From Caldilineaceae bacterium (GTDB lineage Bacteria > Chloroflexota > Anaerolineae > Caldilineales > Caldilineaceae): a stretch of 64,000 bases of DNA. How positions within the stretch are numbered: the stretch's first letter is position 1; each line of letters opens with the position of its first letter. Shown piece by piece: positions 18,078-25,885 of the stretch. The notes beneath the pieces were generated by a model. It did not search any database, was not told the DNA's origin, and saw only the letters and a list, made by a program, of their open reading frames with translations. The stretch covers positions 1-64,000 of the forward strand of contig JAJDTL010000034.1 of the NCBI GenBank assembly GCA_022827195.1, in the 5' to 3' direction. The translations under genes were made by a program, and so were the position numbers.

Positions 18078-19319
18078 CTATGCCGGTTCATTGACGATCA
18101 GCGTGCGCATGACCTTGTAGTCGTGCCCGCCGAAACGGTACTTGTACTCCTCATCGCCCTGCAGAAAATCAAACACCTCGATGCCACGCGCAATCGCATG
18201 TTGGATTACATAGCCCAGCAGCACCCAGCCGGGACTGTAGCCCGCCCATCGCTCGGTGTCATAGCCGGAATTGTAGAGCAGCAGCTCTTTTTTGTACTCG
18301 AACGCCATCAGCGCCGCCGCCCTCTCCCCGTTGAGCGAGAGAAAACTCAGATGCAGACGGCCCGCCTCCAACATGCGCCCCGCCATGATGCGGAAAAACC
18401 GTTCCATCTGGGACGTCATAAACGACTCTTTGTCCGGCCGGCTCATCCGCTGCAGCCGCAGAAAGGCATCCATCGCCTCCTGCAGCTCGTCCATCGACTG
18501 CACCAGCTTGAAATCGACCGCAAGCTCCCGCTCCGCCCGCCGCTGTTTACGCCGGATCTCATGCCGCTGCTTCTTGTCTATCTGCCCCAGGTAGCTCTCG
18601 TAGCGCGGTGGTAGATGCACGTGCGGCGCCACATCCTCCTGGCTTACCTCCACCCGCAGCCCGGCACGCTCAAAGATCGACGGCAGCACGCGGTAGCTCA
18701 GACTCTCTTCCGGCAGATTGCACAGGTCAATATAATCCCACGCCGGCGCATCCTCGCTCTGCAGCCAGCTCAGCAGACAGTAGTAGACCGACCGCTCCCA
18801 TCCCACCGCGATCAGCATGTCCAGAAAGTCGCTCACCTCCACACAGCCGACCAGCTGCAGGCTGCGTTTCCCCGCCCATTTCCTCCGCTTATGCTCATGC
18901 AGAAAGAAGGGTGCAATCCCCACCAGCTCCGGCGCGGCCGCGTCATCCTCCCTGCACGCGTCCGCGTAAAAGGCCAGGATCCACAAATCGCCGTTCCCCA
19001 GCTCCTGCCACCACACAGACTGCCACTCGTGCGTCAGAAAGAAGCTGTCATAACGGCTGCGCGCCAGCAGATCGTTCCACTCCGCTGCCAGCCTGCTGAA
19101 CCCGTTCGGGTACGTCTTCGGCCCGTAAATCTTTACCTCCAACGTACAGGGCGGCACGGCTTCGGGGCCCGCCTCTTCGGCGAAAATTTCGCTCAACGCT
19201 GCCATGCCGTCCGTGTCGAGGCCGTCATGGCGGCGGTGCCGCGTCAGAACGGAGTCCTCCGGCGTTGCAATATCTTCAGGTGCGCCCCCGCCCGAAACGG
19301 GCGCAGTGGTGATCGGCAT
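18078..19319 (-). CDS. GNAT/FemAB-like acyltransferase (CelD/BioF2-like)
   Basis: 413 residues. The start at 19319 (MPITTAPVSGGG) has TGAGGAGCG directly upstream; a longer frame exists but lacks a ribosome site. The region ~60-400 has the two-lobed GNAT pattern of the Acetyltransf_6 family: FFLTHEWQSVWWQELG, then KKQRHEIRRKQRRAERE, and the C-terminal ALMAFEYKKELLLYNSGYD and DFLQGDEEYKYRFG motifs. Relatives act in cell-wall peptide bridging or polysaccharide acylation. The ~50-residue N-terminal extension is probably disordered. Cytoplasmic. Confidence 0.82.
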   Translation of the reverse strand: MPITTAPVSGGGAPEDIATPEDSVLTRHRRHDGLDTDGMAALSEIFAEEAGPEAVPPCTLEVKIYGPKTYPNGFSRLAAEWNDLLARSRYDSFFLTHEWQSVWWQELGNGDLWILAFYADACREDDAAAPELVGIAPFFLHEHKRRKWAGKRSLQLVGCVEVSDFLDMLIAVGWERSVYYCLLSWLQSEDAPAWDYIDLCNLPEESLSYRVLPSIFERAGLRVEVSQEDVAPHVHLPPRYESYLGQIDKKQRHEIRRKQRRAERELAVDFKLVQSMDELQEAMDAFLRLQRMSRPDKESFMTSQMERFFRIMAGRMLEAGRLHLSFLSLNGERAAALMAFEYKKELLLYNSGYDTERWAGYSPGWVLLGYVIQHAIARGIEVFDFLQGDEEYKYRFGGHDYKVMRTLIVNEPA

Positions 19320-19442
19320 ACGCTCCTCAATCCGTTGGCATGCTACTCGTCGAATCTGAAACTGTCCAGCCGGGACACCCGGGGCGCGCCTTGGACCCAG
19401 GCAGCAATGCTTTCCACTACAACCACCGTAGTGCGTTTCCTG

Positions 19443-19471
19443 ATTGTAGCCAATTAATGGGGATTCAACAA
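19443..19471 (-). promoter_or_regulatory. Promoter of the GNAT-like gene
   Basis: On the minus strand TTGTTG (19471-19466), 17-bp spacer, TACAAT (19448-19443). It lies ~120 bp before the start at 19319. The TACAAT box recurs at other promoters in the window. Confidence 0.6.
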
Positions 19472-19507
19472 ACGACCGGCCACCAGCCATTGGCCACTGA
19501 CCTGCAG

Positions 19508-21190
19508 TTAACTCCGGGGACCTCTGCTCTCGCGAAAACGGAGATATCCGATCGCAGCCACAACGATCAGGAGAAGGAAGAGGAAGGTCTGCCCTTGTGC
19601 CGTCTGCGCGATGCGGCGAAAACGTTGCCACACCGTCACGCCCGCCGCCTCCGACGTGACTGAGGACGGGCTTGACCGCTGCACGATCGCCGCCGGTGTC
19701 GACACACCCACCGCCACAATCGTGCCCCGCACAGGCTGCGTCGGCGTCGCCTCAGTACCCGTCTGCCCGCTTGCCGGCGCCGCTGTCGCCGCGCCCGGCT
19801 GCGCCACCACGCTCTTCTCCTCCCCCGTCGGCGTTGCGGCAGGTGTGGGCGTCTCCTGCAGCTGCGTGCCGGAACCGCTACCCTCCGCGTTCGGCGCGGC
19901 CGCATTTCCATGGCACACGTTTACAACGACGTCGTCCAGGTACATCCAGGTGCGCAGACCGTTACCATCGTTGAAGACATTGAAGTAGAGATAGTACGAC
20001 CCGCCCAGGTACGGCGTCAGGTCGACCGTCATCGTTTCCCACGCCGGGATCTCCGTCCGGCGGCGATAGAGGATCCCGGCCGTTTCCATCGAGGTCCGCA
20101 GCAGGATCAGCTCCTGTCGGTCCGACGCGACCGTCGGGTTGAGCGTGTCCGCTTCCTGGCTGCGCGAGAGATGGTTCCAGCGCAACGACGCGCTCGTCGC
20201 GTCCGCCGGCAGCTCGATCAGCTGCCGCACCGACGAATAGGATGAGATGTTCTGCGTATTGCCTCCCGGCGGGTTGCCCAGCCGCAGCGACCACGATCCC
20301 GCGAAGCTCTGCTCGGACAGGGCCGGGACCGTCGGCGATTTGCCCACGATCCAGTCCGACCAGTCGTTCAGCGCCTGCTCGAAGTTGCCGTTCTGCAGCG
20401 TATCGCTTGCCGCGCAGCCGCTCGGCAGCGGCGTCGTCACCGGCAGCGGTGTCGCGACAGGTTGCGGCGTCACGCCCGGCTGGGCCGGCGCGCCCGTCGC
20501 CGGCGGCGTTACAAACGGCGTCGCGTCCGGCTCACACGCCAGCAGGATCACATCGTCCAGGTAGAGCCCGGTGCGGCCCCCAGCGCCGTCATTCAGCACA
20601 CTGAACTCGATCCGCACCGTCCGCCCCCGCAGATGCGACAGGTCCACCTGCTCGAACTGCCACGTCTGCGTATTCGAAAGTCGCGACCATGGCTGCGCCA
20701 GCCGCACGCCCGTCGTCGCCTCGTAGACATTCAGGATCTGCGCATCGTTCCCCGGCCCGGACTCGTGGACCGGCCAGTAGTGGAAGCTGAGCGTAAAACT
20801 CTGCATCGAGTTGGGCAGCGCAACGTCCTGGTAGAGCCCGTCGCTCACGCTCAGGTTGGCGCTGTCCACGATCCCCAGCCGCATCGAGCGCGTACCCGAA
20901 TACGCCCTCGCCGTTGAATAGCTCGGCGGCAGCGCCGTCCCCGACAGCCCCCAGTGCAGGTCGGTCACCTCGAAGCCGCCGTTGATGATCAGCTCGCTGC
21001 ACCCGTCCGGCGACAGGTGGGCCGCCTCCAGATCGTCCGCGGCCGGCGTGGTCTCCTGTGCCCGGGCTGCTGCCATTCCCAGCCCCAGCAGCAGCGCGCC
21101 CAGCAGCAGCGCAAAAGAAAAGAGGGAGAGAATCCCTCTCGCGCCGCGCGGCCTCGCCCCCGGTTGTCCAGCCATTATCCACCCAGCCAT
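19508..21190 (-). CDS. Membrane-anchored exported protein with two carbohydrate-binding-like beta-sandwich domains
   Basis: 560 residues. A hydrophobic signal (ILSLFSFALLLGALLLGLGM) is followed by two repeats that start with NGGFE (about residue 70) and NGNFE (about 265). Each ends with a calcium-site-like strand YLDDV and a Cys (VILLAC, VVVNVC). This is the galactose-binding-like fold of CBM4/9 or similar modules. A long Pro/Thr/Ala linker leads to a C-terminal membrane helix (TFLFLLLIVVAAIGYLRF) and a basic tail, so it is displayed on the cell surface. The ATG at 21190 has no clear ribosome site; a second ATG is at 21175. The ligand is unknown. Confidence 0.78.
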   Translation of the reverse strand: MAGWIMAGQPGARPRGARGILSLFSFALLLGALLLGLGMAAARAQETTPAADDLEAAHLSPDGCSELIINGGFEVTDLHWGLSGTALPPSYSTARAYSGTRSMRLGIVDSANLSVSDGLYQDVALPNSMQSFTLSFHYWPVHESGPGNDAQILNVYEATTGVRLAQPWSRLSNTQTWQFEQVDLSHLRGRTVRIEFSVLNDGAGGRTGLYLDDVILLACEPDATPFVTPPATGAPAQPGVTPQPVATPLPVTTPLPSGCAASDTLQNGNFEQALNDWSDWIVGKSPTVPALSEQSFAGSWSLRLGNPPGGNTQNISSYSSVRQLIELPADATSASLRWNHLSRSQEADTLNPTVASDRQELILLRTSMETAGILYRRRTEIPAWETMTVDLTPYLGGSYYLYFNVFNDGNGLRTWMYLDDVVVNVCHGNAAAPNAEGSGSGTQLQETPTPAATPTGEEKSVVAQPGAATAAPASGQTGTEATPTQPVRGTIVAVGVSTPAAIVQRSSPSSVTSEAAGVTVWQRFRRIAQTAQGQTFLFLLLIVVAAIGYLRFRESRGPRS

Positions 21191-21230
21191 GCGTCCAACC
21201 CGTGCTCCCCGAAAAAGAGAAAGGATCCTG

Positions 21231-21259
21231 ATTGTAGCACGCGCCCAAAACTAAGCCAA
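21231..21259 (-). promoter_or_regulatory. Promoter of the surface protein gene
   Basis: Minus strand TTGGCT (21259-21254), exact 17-bp spacer, TACAAT (21236-21231). It gives a ~34-base leader to the start at 21190. Confidence 0.72.
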
Positions 21260-21402
21260 TGCCGCCATTCCGGCTCCGGGATACACCCGCGCGCACGCCG
21301 TCGCACCTCCACCCCAAACTCCTGACCCCCCACCACGACAACCGCAGCAGCCGCATCAACCGCGTCCAGGCGCGACCGCTCGCCATCCAGTCTCGCTCCC
21401 AT

Positions 21403-21430
21403 TTGCACTCCGCCCATTCACGAGTACAAT
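21403..21430 (+). promoter_or_regulatory. Promoter of the LysM/PA14 protein gene
   Basis: TTGCAC (21403-21408), 16-bp spacer, TACAAT (21425-21430). Its flanks resemble the promoter at 23508, sharing CCGCC-ATTCACG before the -10 box. The leader to the gene is ~165 bases. Confidence 0.62.
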
Positions 21431-21599
21431 ACAGCCGTCAACCCACCCGCCGCACCACTTGCGCGCCTACGCCTGGTGCAACTGGCGACCGCGGCATACT
21501 GAAAGGAGCGGGTACTGATCGAATAATCACCGACAACAATGTAATTTCGGCGCAACTCCTGATTCGAACAGATCAAGTCGATCCTAAGAGAGGAGGTAC

Positions 21600-23144
21600 A
21601 TGATGCCTGTGGACTATTCGCTTTCCAGACGGATGCGTTGGGCGAAATGGACGACGGCCCCGACATTGCTATTGTTTCTACTGTCATTGTGTTTGTCCCC
21701 GCTGGCAGCGATTGCAGCCCCCCAAGAGCAACCAAACACCCCTTACTTCCACATCATCAAACCCGGCGAATCCCTGGCCAGAATTGCGGCTCTGTACGGC
21801 GTCTCCGTTCAGGAACTGAGGGACTCCAATGACCTCGTCAACGTTGCAACCGTAGTGTCCTGCGACCCCAATGCCGACAGCACTCAGGCGCGCGGCACAG
21901 TGCGGCTGAACGGCCAGCCGGCCAACGGTTACCGGGTCGTTTTCAGCTGGCAGCCGGACGGACAGGTGGTGGCCAGGGTGATCTCTGGTGGGGGCGGCCA
22001 GCAGGGAGGCCAGTTCAGCCATATCCTTGAAGGTTCCGGCCCCAGGGAAGGGGACTGGTGGTTCTGGATAGAAAACGAATTCGGGGCGCGCATTTCAGAA
22101 ACGGCGCACGTCTACACGGACGAACACGCCCATACGGGCAGGTGCCAAAGGGCGGTCATCGACTTTGACGTCCGGAATCCGGATCTGACTTACGTTGGCC
22201 GGAGGCTGCACATTCCCGTCGGCGGGAACGTTGCTGTCGGCGGTCCCGGCCCGTCCCCCAGTACCGATCCTGTCGTCTACAGAAGCTATCACATCGTCAG
22301 GTCCGGCCAAACCGTTACCGGCATTGCGGATCTTTATGGCATCCCAGCTGAGGCGTTGAGAGAAGCCAATGGCCTCTATAACCGGGCAAGCGTGGCCGGC
22401 TGCGACCCCAATGCCGACAGTACGCGGGCGCGCGGCACAGTGCGGCTGAACGGCCAGCCGGTCGACGGATACCGCGTGGCCTTCAGTTGGGAGCCGGACG
22501 GAGAGGTGGTGGCCAGGAGGCTTACCGGTGAGGGAGCCTTTCCGGGCTTTTTCACACACATCCTTGAAGGCGGCGGCCCCAGGGAAGGAGACTGGTGGTT
22601 CTGGGTCGAAAACAGTGAAGAGGAGCGCATTTCCGAAATGGCGCACTTCCGCACCGACAGCCATTCTCACGAAGGTAACTGCCAGTGGGCGGTACTCGAT
22701 TTTGACATACAGAATCCGGGCCTGACCTACGTGGGGCGGAAGTTGCATATCTCTGTCGGTGAAGAAAGGACTGCCGTCTGGGCGGGCACCTTTTACAACA
22801 ATCGGAACTTGGATGACGTTCCCGTCCTTTACCGACAGGACGCATCCATCCGTTTCGATTGGCAGGCAGGCCACCCGGGCACCGGAGTTCTCAGCGATAA
22901 CTTCAGCGCTGTCTGGACCACCACCAGCCACTTTCAGGCTGGCACCTACCGCTTCTTCACTCTCGCGGATGACGGCGCGCGGGTCTATGTGGACGATGTT
23001 CTGGTCCTGGAGGACTGGAATATCCATCCCGCCACGCAGTCGTTCGCAGACGTCTACCTGAGCCAGGGCGATCACACGATTCGAGTCGAGTACTTCGAGG
23101 CCGAAGGGTTCGCTTCGATTTCTGTCTGGTGGGAGAAGAGATAG
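21600..23144 (+). CDS. Secreted protein with two interrupted LysM domains and a PA14 domain
   Basis: 514 residues. AGGAGGT (21591-21597) precedes two adjacent ATGs at 21600 and 21603; spacing favours the second. Signal peptide ~1-40 (TLLLFLLSLCLSPLAAIAA). LysM unit 1 is split: its N half is at 49-82 (PGESLARIAALYGVSVQELR) and its C half at 192-207 (NPDLTYVGRRLHIPV), with ~100 residues between. Unit 2 repeats this at 229-262 and 372-386. Each insert begins at a Cys (C88, C268) and ends near another (C182, C361), with conserved GYRV-FSW, HILEG-GPREGDWWFW cores. Residues 391-514 are a PA14 domain (LADDGARVYVDDVLVLEDW). It likely binds peptidoglycan or a surface glycan. Confidence 0.88.
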   Translation: MMPVDYSLSRRMRWAKWTTAPTLLLFLLSLCLSPLAAIAAPQEQPNTPYFHIIKPGESLARIAALYGVSVQELRDSNDLVNVATVVSCDPNADSTQARGTVRLNGQPANGYRVVFSWQPDGQVVARVISGGGGQQGGQFSHILEGSGPREGDWWFWIENEFGARISETAHVYTDEHAHTGRCQRAVIDFDVRNPDLTYVGRRLHIPVGGNVAVGGPGPSPSTDPVVYRSYHIVRSGQTVTGIADLYGIPAEALREANGLYNRASVAGCDPNADSTRARGTVRLNGQPVDGYRVAFSWEPDGEVVARRLTGEGAFPGFFTHILEGGGPREGDWWFWVENSEEERISEMAHFRTDSHSHEGNCQWAVLDFDIQNPGLTYVGRKLHISVGEERTAVWAGTFYNNRNLDDVPVLYRQDASIRFDWQAGHPGTGVLSDNFSAVWTTTSHFQAGTYRFFTLADDGARVYVDDVLVLEDWNIHPATQSFADVYLSQGDHTIRVEYFEAEGFASISVWWEKR

Positions 23145-23158
23145 CAGCACACGGACGC

Positions 23159-23194
23159 AGGGCGCGCCGCTTCCGATCAGAAGCGGCGCGCCCT
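23159..23194 (+). terminator. Long perfect hairpin after the LysM gene
   Basis: A 14-bp perfect inverted repeat, AGGGCGCGCCGCTT (23159-23172) and AAGCGGCGCGCCCT (23181-23194), with an 8-base loop, starting 15 bp after the stop. There is no T-run, so it is either a Rho-type or bidirectional terminator or an mRNA-stabilising structure. Confidence 0.6.
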
Positions 23195-23592
23195 GTGGGC
23201 ATCACCGGCCGGTTGTACCCTCTGGACAATATTTCTGCTTGTCTTGTTCCTCCCTGGTCAAAGAGTTGCAGAGGGTGTGGGCCAAAACTGGGGTACAGGT
23301 TCTTTTGCCTCGGGTAGCAACGGAGTCATGGCCGGTCCATGCCCCACTCTCTGGCGGAGTGGGGCAATACGCTTTCCTCAATCTTTTGGGCGGTCGGGCC
23401 TGCGCCCCCCCAAGCCGGCATACAGTTTCAGCCACCCTTGGCATGAGCGCCCTGTCAGGCCATTCCCACGCCTAAAGTGGGTTGCACCCCCACAATCCCT
23501 CCCCCCATTTACACACCGCCAATTCACGGTTACAATAGACCCAACAATCCACCAACCGCACCACAGCGCGCCACCCGCGGAGACAGACCGGC
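23195..23592. other. 400-bp intergenic region with a second strong hairpin
   Basis: No gene is supported. A perfect 10-bp stem, TGCCCCACTC (23340-23349) and GAGTGGGGCA (23357-23366), with a 7-base loop lies in the middle. Composition differs from neighbouring genes (runs such as CTTGTCTTGTTCC). It could encode a small RNA or be a mobile-element relic; I cannot decide. It ends with the promoter of the phosphatase operon. Confidence 0.5.
23508..23536 (+). promoter_or_regulatory. Promoter of the phosphatase-DUF3090-SCO1664 operon
   Basis: TTTACA (23508-23513), 17-bp spacer, TACAAT (23531-23536), ~57 bp before the start at 23593. The spacer and flank resemble the promoter at 21403. Confidence 0.72.
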
Positions 23593-24369
23593 TTGATCGA
23601 AGAAAAGAACCCACAATCGGAGGAGCCAGACGCCGCCGCAGACCAAGCGGAAGGCCAGGCCGACGACCAGCGCGACAAAGAGCCGCCCCCGCGTCCAACC
23701 TACCTATTCCTCGTCCGCCACGGCGAAAACGAGTGGACCGAACGCGGCGCCCTCGCCGGCAGAACCCCAGCCGTCGCCCTCAACGACAAGGGCGTAGAGC
23801 AGGCCCAACAGGTCGCCCAACGCCTCAAAGAACAGCCGATCAGCGCCATCTATTCCAGCCCCCTCCTGCGCTGTCTCCAGACCGCCCAGCCCCTCGCCGA
23901 CACCCTCAACCTTCCCGTCTCCATCGACCCCGGCATCCTCGAGGTCGACTACGGCGACTGGCGCGGCGGCGACCTCAAAGATCTCGGCAAGCGCCCCGAA
24001 TGGCAGCTCGTGCAGATCTTCCCCGGCGGCTTCCGCTTCCCCGGCGGCGAAACCCTGCGCGAAACACAGAACCGCGTCATCACCGCGCTCGAGCGCATCC
24101 GCACCGACCACGAGGGCGAGGCCGTCGCTGTCTATGCCCACGGCGATGTCCTGCGTACCGGCCTCGCGTACTATCTCGGCACGCCGCTCGACCTCTTCCA
24201 GCGCATCCAGATCAGCACCGCCTCCATCAGCCTCGTCGCCTTCCATCGCTTCGGCCCGCGCATTTTGGCCATGAATGACAGCGGCGCCCTCCCTGTGATA
24301 AAGTGGGAGGAAGAATCGGCATCTTCCCGGGAAACACAGACGGACGCGGCGGATGTCGAAAACGAATAG
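23593..24369 (+). CDS. Histidine phosphatase family protein (MSMEG_4193-like)
   Basis: 258 residues from a TTG start, with GGAGA ~10 bases upstream. After a polar, acidic N-terminal ~35 residues comes the phosphohistidine motif VRHGENEWTERG, then SSPLLRCLQTA, the acidic EVDYGDWRG and the second catalytic His in VYAHGDVLR. This is the phosphoglycerate mutase-like fold. The next two genes are DUF3090 and SCO1664, the same triad known in Actinobacteria and Chloroflexota. The substrate is not established for this family. The C-terminal ~25 residues are polar and extra. Confidence 0.9.
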   Translation: MIEEKNPQSEEPDAAADQAEGQADDQRDKEPPPRPTYLFLVRHGENEWTERGALAGRTPAVALNDKGVEQAQQVAQRLKEQPISAIYSSPLLRCLQTAQPLADTLNLPVSIDPGILEVDYGDWRGGDLKDLGKRPEWQLVQIFPGGFRFPGGETLRETQNRVITALERIRTDHEGEAVAVYAHGDVLRTGLAYYLGTPLDLFQRIQISTASISLVAFHRFGPRILAMNDSGALPVIKWEEESASSRETQTDAADVENE

Positions 24370-24381
24370 TTGAAAGCCCGC

Positions 24382-24918
24382 ATGGAATCACAGTTCACCT
24401 TCGACTTCAATCCGGTCAGCGCAATCGTCGCCGATGCCGTCGGTCGTCCCGGCCAGCGCACCTTCTTCCTGCAGGCGCGGCAGGGCGCCGACCTCGCCAC
24501 CCTCGTCATGGAGAAGGAACAGGTCGCCGCGCTGGCGACCTCGATCCTGCAGCTTCTCGAGGAACTGGAAAAGGAACGCGCCGACCTGCCCACCACCGAG
24601 GAACAGACCGCCGTACCCAATCTGCGCGAACCGCTCGAACCGGCCTTTCGCGTCGGACAGCTCGGGTTGGGCTACGACGAAAAACAGGACCTCATGGTCC
24701 TGATCGCACAGGCCGTCCCTGAGGCTGAAGAAGAGGATTCCGGCGACCCGAAAGCCCGCTTTTACGCCACCCGCGCGCAGATGCGCTCCCTCAGCGAGCA
24801 CGCCCTGCAGGTTGTCGCCGCCGGACGTCCCGACTGCCCCCTTTGCGGGCGGCCCATCGAGCCGGACGGCCACTTCTGCCCGCGCACCAACGGCCACGCC
24901 TACCCGTTGTCACTGTAG
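24382..24918 (+). CDS. DUF3090 family protein
   Basis: 178 residues. ATG 24382 is chosen because the family starts at this point (MESQFTFDFNPVSAIVADAV); an upstream in-frame TTG at 24370 is possible. GRPGQRTFFLQARQG and the C-terminal zinc-ribbon-like CPLCGRPIEPDGHFCPRTNG are DUF3090 hallmarks. It is the middle gene of the phosphatase/DUF3090/SCO1664 triad, 12 bp after the phosphatase stop. The biochemical role is unknown; constant linkage suggests the three proteins work in one process. Confidence 0.9.
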   Translation: MESQFTFDFNPVSAIVADAVGRPGQRTFFLQARQGADLATLVMEKEQVAALATSILQLLEELEKERADLPTTEEQTAVPNLREPLEPAFRVGQLGLGYDEKQDLMVLIAQAVPEAEEEDSGDPKARFYATRAQMRSLSEHALQVVAAGRPDCPLCGRPIEPDGHFCPRTNGHAYPLSL

Positions 24919-24991
24919 ATTCCAGGCGGCCCATGTCACGCAGTTAGCTTTCGCCGCTGAACATTGCGCCATCCGGGCCGCGCACTATCAA

Positions 24992-25816
24992 ATGACAGAC
25001 CACGATACGAAGGTCGAGCCTCAGGAGCGAACTGCAGACGACGACACCGCCGCTGTAGACCGGACCGCATCCGCCGGCCCGTCAGCCGCCTCGGCCGACC
25101 ACGAGATCGTGCGCGCCCTCGCAGAAGGCGAAATCGAGGAAAAGGGGCTGCTGCCGTACAGTTCCAACTACACCTTCCTCATCACCGTGCATTACCGTGA
25201 GCAGGAGTTCCCCGCCGTCTACAAACCGCGCCGCGGCGAAAATCCCCTCTGGGACTTCCCCGCCGGCACACTCTGCCAGCGCGAGACCGCCGCCTTCGTC
25301 GTCAGCGAGGCCCTCGGCTGGCGCGTCGTGCCCCCGACCGTCCTGCGCGACGGCCCGCGCGGGCCCGGCAGCATCCAGTTCTTCATCGACTGCGATCCCG
25401 ACATCCACTACTTCAATATGCGTGAAGACGCCCGCTACGCCCCCGCCCTGCGCCGCCTTACCCTCTTCGACTTTCTCATCAACAACGCCGACCGCAAGGC
25501 CGGCCACTGTCTCTACGGTTATGACGAGCACATGTGGGCCATCGACCATGGCATCTGCTTCCATCAACATTACAAGCTCCGCACCGTGATCTGGGAGTTC
25601 GCCGGCGAACCGATCGAGGAGCAACTGCTCGCCGACCTGGGCTCCTTCGCAGCCAGCCTCGCGCAGGCAACCAGCCCCCTGCTTCAAACCCTGGACCGGC
25701 TTCTCAGTTCCCCGGAGCGGCATGCCCTGTGCCAGCGAGTCGAGCAGCTGGAACAGGCCCGACACTATCCGGCGCCCCCGGCCCACCAGCGCAACTATCC
25801 CTGGCCGCCCATTTAG
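24992..25816 (+). CDS. SCO1664 family protein (PI3K/PI4K-like kinase fold)
   Basis: 274 residues. ATG 24992 is chosen because upstream codons in this frame overlap DUF3090. After a ~45-residue polar leader come the nucleotide-binding-like strand FLITVHYREQEFPAVYKPRRGE and the TAAFVVSEALGW helix. Then follow the catalytic-loop-like segment LFDFLINNADRKAGHCLYG and the metal-motif AIDHGICFH, a kinase-like N-x3-D/K-H and D-H-G arrangement. It completes the triad with the histidine phosphatase and DUF3090. A kinase and a phosphatase in one operon suggest control of a shared phosphorylated substrate; that is inference. Confidence 0.88.
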   Translation: MTDHDTKVEPQERTADDDTAAVDRTASAGPSAASADHEIVRALAEGEIEEKGLLPYSSNYTFLITVHYREQEFPAVYKPRRGENPLWDFPAGTLCQRETAAFVVSEALGWRVVPPTVLRDGPRGPGSIQFFIDCDPDIHYFNMREDARYAPALRRLTLFDFLINNADRKAGHCLYGYDEHMWAIDHGICFHQHYKLRTVIWEFAGEPIEEQLLADLGSFAASLAQATSPLLQTLDRLLSSPERHALCQRVEQLEQARHYPAPPAHQRNYPWPPI

Positions 25817-25885
25817 CCGCAGTGGTTCGCGCGCGATGGATACGCCCACCGCACACCACGAACTGCTGACAACCTGGCACCGATT

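Noticed and set aside
23202..23444. An 80-codon minus-strand frame in the hairpin-rich spacer
   Set aside because: No ribosome site, Arg/Pro/Thr-rich, no family. The hairpins argue for non-coding DNA.
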